NCBI GenBank assembly: GCA_949130495.1
Contig: OX422215.1
Span: 529,835,755 to 529,899,754 of the forward strand
Length of the DNA stretch: 64,000 bases
Source of the DNA: Sambucus nigra
Taxonomy: Eukaryota; Streptophyta; Magnoliopsida; Dipsacales; Adoxaceae
Direction: 5' to 3'
Below the pieces are notes generated by a model, which was given only the letters and a program-made list of their open reading frames with translations, was not told the DNA's origin and made no database searches. The position numbers and the translations under genes were made by a program. Shown here piece after piece: positions 58,216 through 64,000 of the stretch. The stretch's first letter is position 1. Every line of letters starts with the position of its first letter.

Positions 58216-59363
58216 TAAAAAGTGCGTAAACGCGGTGTGTGATATCGAATAAAAAATTATTCGCAAGTTTCCAAGTACACCATTTTTTAATTAGAGTCTA
58301 TTTTTGAACCAAATAAATACAACCCCTAAACATGCGTTAAAATTAAGAAGATATTTAATTGAACACGATATTTCAAATAAATCTTAAAAACATGCATCAA
58401 GATGATTTATCAAATAACATAAAGCATGTGACACAACATATCAGGAAAAATCCCCGCAGGGCAAAACCATATTATTTTCAGTATAATTTGTAAAGAACGG
58501 TTACACGGATTATAATGAAAATAAGTGTGACATACGAAATACCCGCAGGTGTCGGTTCCGATGTCGTCGGCTGGAATCTCCCGCAAGAATTCCAAATGGG
58601 CAGCAATGAAGAAGATACCGGCTTCTCCACAAAAAACTCCTCAATTAGTAGAATAGATCATTTGAAGGTTTATGTTGTGCACGTGAAAATATAAGAGAAG
58701 TGTGCATTTATAAGGGAAGATTAAAGCTCAAAAAACATCTTTAGGAAAACATGTAGGAAGAAGGGATGAATTTTTCTTAGCATGTTTCAAAAATGGTTTA
58801 AAGTGGTGATAGCATTTGACATAAAATCATTCCAGTAATAGGTACCCCGAACCGGTTTGGGTGTACCGCGAACCGGTTCACCCCCCAAACCAGTTTGGAC
58901 TGGGTTCGCGGAAAATCGTTGGAACATGGGGCTGAACACTTAGAAATTTTCAAGGATTTTTCTTGGAGTTTTCTCCATTTTCAAAGGGCCATCACTTCTT
59001 CACCGTAGCTCAGATTGAGGTGTTGTTTCTTCCAGTATCTTCGTTGCGGCTAAGTCTTCAACTTTCCAGTTAACTAGACCTCTGGAAAGTGGCTGTAAAA
59101 TTACCAAAATGCCCTTGAACATCCATGTCTATCCTTCTTTCACTGTTTTGACTTCTCTTTCATACCACTTGCATTTCGGGCATAAAATTATGGAACGTAA
59201 AGTCGTTGAGGCAGATGTTGGACACTTGATGGAGATGATGAATGCATGATTCCCGAAATTTGGATTGAGACCGTCGTATGAGATCGTGCAGAGACGTGCC
59301 AAATGTAGCAGCGTACGACATTTACAAATGTAAGATAACGGACATGAGAAATATGTCCTTACA
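58216..59363 (-). mobile_element. Copia LTR B' (complete, 3' LTR)
   Basis: 1148 bp, matching LTR B (4566-5707). The plus start is TA instead of TG by one G-to-A change. Followed by the polypurine tract complement (AATGTCTCCCTATG). TATAAATG (minus) near 58705; palindrome cluster 58841-58911. Confidence 0.88.
58841..58911. repeat. ACCGGT palindrome cluster in LTR B' (long form)
   Basis: CCGAACCGGTTTGG, GCGAACCGGTTCACC and CCAAACCAGTTTGG in series, then TGGGTTCGCGG. LTR B has only the first. Confidence 0.75.
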
Positions 59364-60452
59364 AATGTCTCCCTATGTCTATGCCGGTACATACATAAAA
59401 AATAAGAATTATGCAAACTCAAAAAAACAAATGACATATAACATAATATCCCCATTAAACCCTCGAACTGAGAATACAAAATGACATGTCTTCAATCAAA
59501 CTTCAACATCTTCAAATCTTCAACATTCCAGAAACTCCCAAAGCTTTTCTCATCAGGGTGTGCAATCCAATAGATATCGACTTTGTACCTACACAGATGA
59601 GATAAAGCAAATACCGATGACACGCAACAGTTTGATTTATAACGATATGCAAAGATCAAATATCAATTAAGTTTAAGCAAATCATAAATAAATCATTCTC
59701 CCTCATTCTCCCCCTTTTTATGATGTCCCCAATATAGACAAATATGAGAAGCATAAATATGGAAAATGTCACAAAAAAGGTTCTTTTTTTGTAATTTTTC
59801 AAATTTTTACACAAAATATACAACAAAGAATCTAAGGATAATCTATTTTTGAATTTTTCAAAATTTGTACACAATATATATACAAAAAGAATTCACACCA
59901 TGAAAGAACACAAAAACAACCAAGTTGATGATAGCGTAATTGTAGGGTGTGAACACATTCGATAGGTAACTAAACTCAATCAATCACATGTGCACGATGC
60001 ATACGTGTACTCTTAACGAATGAACATCAAAAGTATCCTTAGGTTTAAAAATGATTGAATTTAGATGACATCGTCTTAATCAAATCAACAAATCAAAGTG
60101 AAAGTGATTTCCACACCAATAACGTCCAAAACTATTTAGCACTTTTTCAAGATTTTAATGGACGTGCGAACCCGTTTATATTTTCCAACCAAACTCCCTC
60201 AGATATATATATTTTTTTGAGGTGCTAAACAAAATTCTCAAACTTTGGAGAATTGATGGTGAAACCTAATGACCCATATTTGACATGTATTGCTTTTTAT
60301 TGCCTTCAAATTTTTTTGGACTCTTTTAACCTCTTTAGACCCCGGATAATAAAATTCCTCATTTTTTTAGGTCTGTTTTAACGGTGGCTTTAGTGTAAAG
60401 GATAGATAATTACCTTTCATAGCCCCTCCCCATTTTTTAAATATCATACATA
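59364..60452 (-). mobile_element. 3' internal region of copia B'
   Basis: Collinear with 1434-2530. Non-coding. Cut by LTR C at 60453, so gag and 5' LTR are not present here. Confidence 0.8.
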
Positions 60453-60864
60453 TGGTGACAATTATTATGTAACACAAATAGATAAGAAAAAAATGATCAC
60501 CAAGTAGTAACAAGGAATGTAAAATGACAATCACACAACAAAGGATGTACGTGGTTCAGCCAATATGTGCCTACGTCCACAGTGGTGCAGTCGATGTTAT
60601 TTCTATATACTCCGGAGAGTGGTTACAGAGAATACAACTTGTCCCTTTGCCCGAGACCTAGGGTTTTATATATATACATGTACATTTAGGTAAGTGGGGG
60701 TGATGGATTTCCCCACGTCTTCCATCTCTCCCTATAACCTCTCTTCATGGGAACGTGAGAAGAGACCGGATCATATTCAGATTTAGAGACGGGGGACCTA
60801 GACTTTGGGCCACCAGAATTGGGTTACTCGTCCAGGCCCATGGTCTTAATTTTGGGTACCCACA
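60453..60864 (-). mobile_element. Gypsy (Tat) LTR C, 3' LTR
   Basis: 412 bp. On the minus strand it runs TGTGGGTACCC...ATTGTCACCA and is preceded by a purine tract (CTTAGGGGCAAT, plus 60865-60876). TATATATATA box on minus near 60680. Orientation opposite to C'. Confidence 0.87.
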
Positions 60865-61246
60865 ATTGCCCCTAAGTTTGTTGGGCCATGTTTATGGGCT
60901 CAATAAATTTAAATGATTATCCATTATGACTCTTTTGCAATTCTTCGAAAGCTGTGAGGTTGATTTTGGCGGCACTCGCTTCGTACCTTGTGCACTATGA
61001 TTAGCAAAATTTGAAGGTTTCTTGGGATAGTTACTTTTCTACCGTCGCTTCAATCTTTCCAGCACTTTCCCATTTTCTGTGAGTTCTAGAACTTCGTACC
61101 TTCTTCTCTCAATCTCCATTCTCGCTGCTTCCTTGTCGTTTGGGCCTCTGCTTCTTCAATGTTCGAGTCGATCTTCTATCTTGTAAGTTTCATGTACCTT
61201 TTCTCTATACTTTCTCTTTGAGTTTGTAGTTTTCTAGGGTTTTTCA
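60865..61246 (+). promoter_or_regulatory. Polypurine tract and upstream region of antisense gene
   Basis: Contains the minus-strand polypurine tract (60865-60876). Reading plus, it is a leader for the gene at 61247: C/T-rich, with a possible 5' UTR intron (CTTGTAAGTT near 61180 to TTTCTAG|G near 61235). No convincing TATA box is placed. Confidence 0.35.
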
Positions 61247-63396
61247 ATGGCGAAGATTGGGAATAGGTCGGTCTCTGAGTTAAGGAAGTTTTACAACATC
61301 CCTGAGTGGGTAGATATTGAGAGCTGTGCCTCCCCTCCTACAAATATTAGAGATATAGATGACACCCACTGGATCCATGTCATGTTGCTTTCCCAGGGGG
61401 GACTCACTTTTCCTCCCAGTGACTTATTTTTGCATTACTTTGGTTATTTTAACATTGTTCCTACACAATGCTCGCCCAATGTGTGGAAAATAGTTAATGG
61501 CATACATAGAATAAATCAGTTGTATGGTACTAGGTTAGGGCTCGTCGAGGTCTATTTTTGCTATTCCTTCTCTCGAACTAGCTCTGGTGTCCTCTACCTA
61601 AAAGCTAGGAGCCCTGACAGGGTATTGGTAGTAAACCTACCTGATTCCGATAAGGACTATTGGCAAGATGGTTTCCTTGCTAGAAACTGGCAGTTTTCTC
61701 CCCAATTTGAAGGGTCGAGGTCTGAGAGGTTCTCTGTTCCTTTTTATGGAGAAGAATACATAGGTAGACATTGCTTTGTTGTTTCAACTTTTGTTAAATT
61801 ATGATTTTTCTAACTCTTCTTTGCTTTTTCTTCCACAGCGAGGTCAAAGAACTTAGAACCAGCTCTCAGCGAGGTTCGTCTCTCGAAATTAATTAAGGCT
61901 TGGAATATCAGGGAGCCTTTGGGTAACGGCGAGCATCCCAGGTTTTCTACCTTTATGCTCGAGTACAAGAACGTTGGCTCCAGCTTTATAGCAAGGCCCA
62001 TGGACAGTATCCCAGAGTTTGATTTTCTCGAAGAGACCGCTGCGGATCTTATTCAGTTGGATGAGGAGGAAAGCAGCTCTGAAAGTGACCTTGTAGGAGC
62101 GGTAAGTAATTTGGGTGGAGGTAGCTCTGATAGTAGCAGCTCCTCTAATCGCGGGGAGGTTTCTAAAGATTGAGGGTTGTCAAGCACTTCTAGCATTTCG
62201 AGCGAGGAGATGGTTCCTCCAAGGAAAAACTTAATCAGGGATGATGAGGAGGAGGACCACGTGCTTCTTGCACAGAGGTCAAAGAAACAAAAATCTAATT
62301 TTAAGGTTGTGGCTACTGGTTCTCGATCCTCTGCTCAAGAACAGGAGAGAAAGAGGAAGGAAGAGGAGAAGGTGAGGGAGAGAGAGAGAAAAAAGGAAGA
62401 AGAGAAGAATAAGATGGAGGAGAAGAGGAGGGTAGAGGAAAGGAAGAAGAAAGAGAACGAGAGAGAGGAGGAGAAGAGGAGGGTTGAAGTGAGGAAGAAG
62501 GCTGACCAGGCCTTGGTGTCTGCGCTGCCCGAGGGGGCTTTTGCTATAATTTCCCCTCAGTTGGCCCCTGCTTTGCTCAAGAGAGCTATCCTCCCAACTG
62601 ATCGCCAAAGGGCGGTAGGGTCCGAACAATTGGCCCTTCAGGCTAGTCAAAGGCTAGCTCTGGTAAGGTTTTTCCCTTCTCTGCCATGTTTTTATGAATT
62701 CCCTCATTTCCCTCATCTAATATCTTCTTTTTTCTGTAGTTTATTACTGACTTTGCCGTGTTGTATCATTCACGCAATGAGCTGGTGAAGAGAAACAGCG
62801 AGCTGGAGAAGGAAAACGCTGCCCTGAAGATGAAGGGTAAAGAGCTCGAGGCTAGATTTAAAGCCATTGATGATGCTCAGATTTCATCCGACCTGGCTCT
62901 TGCTACTGCCAACAATGAGAAGGATGCGACAGTCAAGGATTTGAAAGAGCTGTGACAGGCCTACGACCTGGTTTGCTCGAGAAAACTAGCGATTATTGAG
63001 GACAACAGGGTGCTGTCTGAAGAGCTGAAGAAGAATGAGTCTGAGGTTATCAGGGCCAAGGAGGACTCATACAATTCTGGTTGGGCTGCAGTGTACGAGG
63101 ACGCTGAAGTTCAGATTGGCTATATTAGTCATCTGAACTTCAAGAAGGGATGGAACAAGGCCCTTTTAGCTGATGGCATCGACATTGACTCTCCCATATT
63201 TGACGAGCATGACCCGAGTCCGAAACCCACCATGGATGAGGTCACTACCCCAACTATTGAAGGTGCTGACCCTGTCCCTCAGGCGTCCCCTGCTGATGCC
63301 TCCCTCATCATGGCGATAGAGATTACCCCTACCGAGGGCGGTGCTCCTGCTGATGCTAATAAGGAGAAGGGGCCATCGACCTCTGAGGTTGCTTAA
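61247..63396 (+). pseudogene. Spliced antisense ORF of Tat element C (PF04195-like domain plus coiled coils)
   Basis: Three exons: 61247-61763, 61839-62662, 62740-63396 (665 codons). Donors AG|GTAGAC and CTG|GTAAGG and acceptors TTCCACAG and TTCTGTAG each restore frame, with introns of 75 and 77 bp. Start ATGGCG fits the plant context. Exon 1 has LSQGGLTFPPSDLFLHYFGY, SPNVWKIVNGI and LKARSPDRVLVV, the gypsy-type transposon-protein domain. Exon 2 has an acidic serine tract (about residues 245-300), NLxxP segments and a Glu/Arg/Lys helix (335-395). Exon 3 is a coiled coil (SELEKENAALK) with a proline/threonine tail. Only two breaks: TGA at 62171 and 62953, both readable as CGA to TGA. Family role is unknown. 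Confidence 0.82.
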
Positions 63397-63566
63397 CTAG
63401 TTATCTGCTAGGACTTCTTTGTATTTTTGTTTTTTTCAATCTGTAAACTTTCCTTTTACTGTTCGATGTAATTTCAACCTTCATTAATGAAAAAGGCTTA
63501 TATTTCTTGGTGCACTAATTTGTCTCTTTCTTTCCCTTATCTTTTGATTGCCTGTAGTTAATTGAT
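63397..63566 (+). other. 3' flank of antisense gene
   Basis: T-rich with ATTAATGAAAAAGG and ATGTAATTTC, plausible plant poly(A) context. A TTGCCTGTAG acceptor-like site ends at 63557, just before the next reading frame, so this could instead be an intron or UTR joining the two frames. Confidence 0.4.
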
Positions 63567-64000
63567 ATGGATGATTACATTCCTGTTACTTCCCAATTGG
63601 GCAGGACCCTTGGTCCCAATGCGAGTCCTGAAGTTCACTAGGCATTCGTTAAGCTTTGTAAATCCCGTAGATCTAGGAATCAGAAGTATAAGGAGCAATC
63701 TGAACTTGTGGCCAAGCTGAAGGATGGACTCCAATAAATGGAAGAGGTTGGTGCTTCAGTGCAAGAAGAAGTGAATGCATTAAGAGCAAAGCTTCTCGAT
63801 GCATCCGAGATCAACCAGGTTGGTGAGATGCTTCAGCAAGAGAATGACGTTCTGAGGAAAGAAGTCTCATGACTTAGGGAGCATGTGCCGAGTACTTCTT
63901 CAGCAGTATTACAAGGTTTCTCATCATCGCAAACTAGAGCTGGTCAGAGTGTTACTCCTCCTGTGCGACGAGGTCCCACTCGCCCACTCGTTCCGCGAAC
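63567..64000 (+). pseudogene. Second antisense coiled-coil frame of element C, runs off window
   Basis: One frame from ATG 63567 to the window end with three stops: TAG 63639, TAA 63735, TGA 63870, each one C-to-T step from Gln, Gln and Arg codons. Readable parts: MDDYIPVTSQLGRTLGPNAS, CKSRRSRNQKYKEQSELVAK, EEVGASVQEEVNALRAKLLD, MLQQENDVLRKEV and a Ser/Pro/Arg-rich tail (PPVRRGPTRP). Coiled coil; no family recognised. Either a second antisense gene or further exons of the preceding one. Confidence 0.55.

Noticed and set aside
62279..62650. 123-codon minus-strand ORF rich in leucine, looks like a membrane protein
   Set aside because: It is the complement of the Glu/Arg/Lys-rich helix in exon 2 of the antisense gene.

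Overview
The window is repeat-dense, AT-rich plant nuclear DNA, very probably from an angiosperm with a large genome. The evidence is Ty1/copia and Ty3/gypsy LTR retrotransposons with tRNA-iMet primer sites (TGGTATCAGAGC) and tRNA-Asp-like ones (TTGGCGCCGT), Athila- and Tat-type gag/pol remnants, an antisense extra ORF of Tat type, a Helitron carrying intron-bearing pieces of plant genes, and a foldback MITE. I see no intact host gene, tRNA, rRNA or CRISPR. Family names A, B, C, D, E/F, G, H and J are my own labels. Most coding regions carry stops or frameshifts and are annotated as pseudogenes.

Layout. 1-7914: copia element A (minus strand, LTRs 1-849 and 6971-7914) with a second copia element B (LTR 4566-5707, gag 4348-3075, broken 3' LTR 1185-1433) nested inside it. 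7915-11112: Athila-like gypsy leader, gag and protease (plus). 11113-20561: gypsy element D (minus) with LTRs of about 2.9 kb and a 3.9 kb internal region without ORFs. 20562-27818: Tat-lineage gypsy element G (plus): one stray integrase copy, then protease, RT, RNase H and integrase, a 168-bp tandem array, and a minus-strand antisense ORF. 27819-33180: 2.84-kb LTR H with a 570-bp foldback MITE inside, plus a degraded internal region. 33181-35560: copia 3' debris and a plant-transposon-protein pseudogene (minus). 35576-37051: copia LTR J and start of gag, cut by LTR F (37052-50097), itself split by a solo LTR (E2, 37324-40343) and by a Helitron (about 42470-49221) carrying centrin, UTP23 and kinesin-14 fragments. 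50098-53117: F internal debris. 53118-60864: a deep nest of copia A'', gypsy C', copia A', copia B' and gypsy C. 60865-64000: 3' part of element C with a spliced antisense ORF reading left to right.

The most unusual signals are: (i) family-specific palindrome clusters inside the LTRs of six LTR families from both superfamilies, whose sequence differs completely between close relatives E2 and F; (ii) a three-exon antisense gene in the Tat element whose predicted splices restore one frame, and whose only breaks are C-to-T type stops; (iii) two Helitron 3'-end hairpins about 3 kb apart around a captured kinesin fragment; (iv) a dispersed module of about 115 bp with a possible stem in the non-coding interior of D and F.
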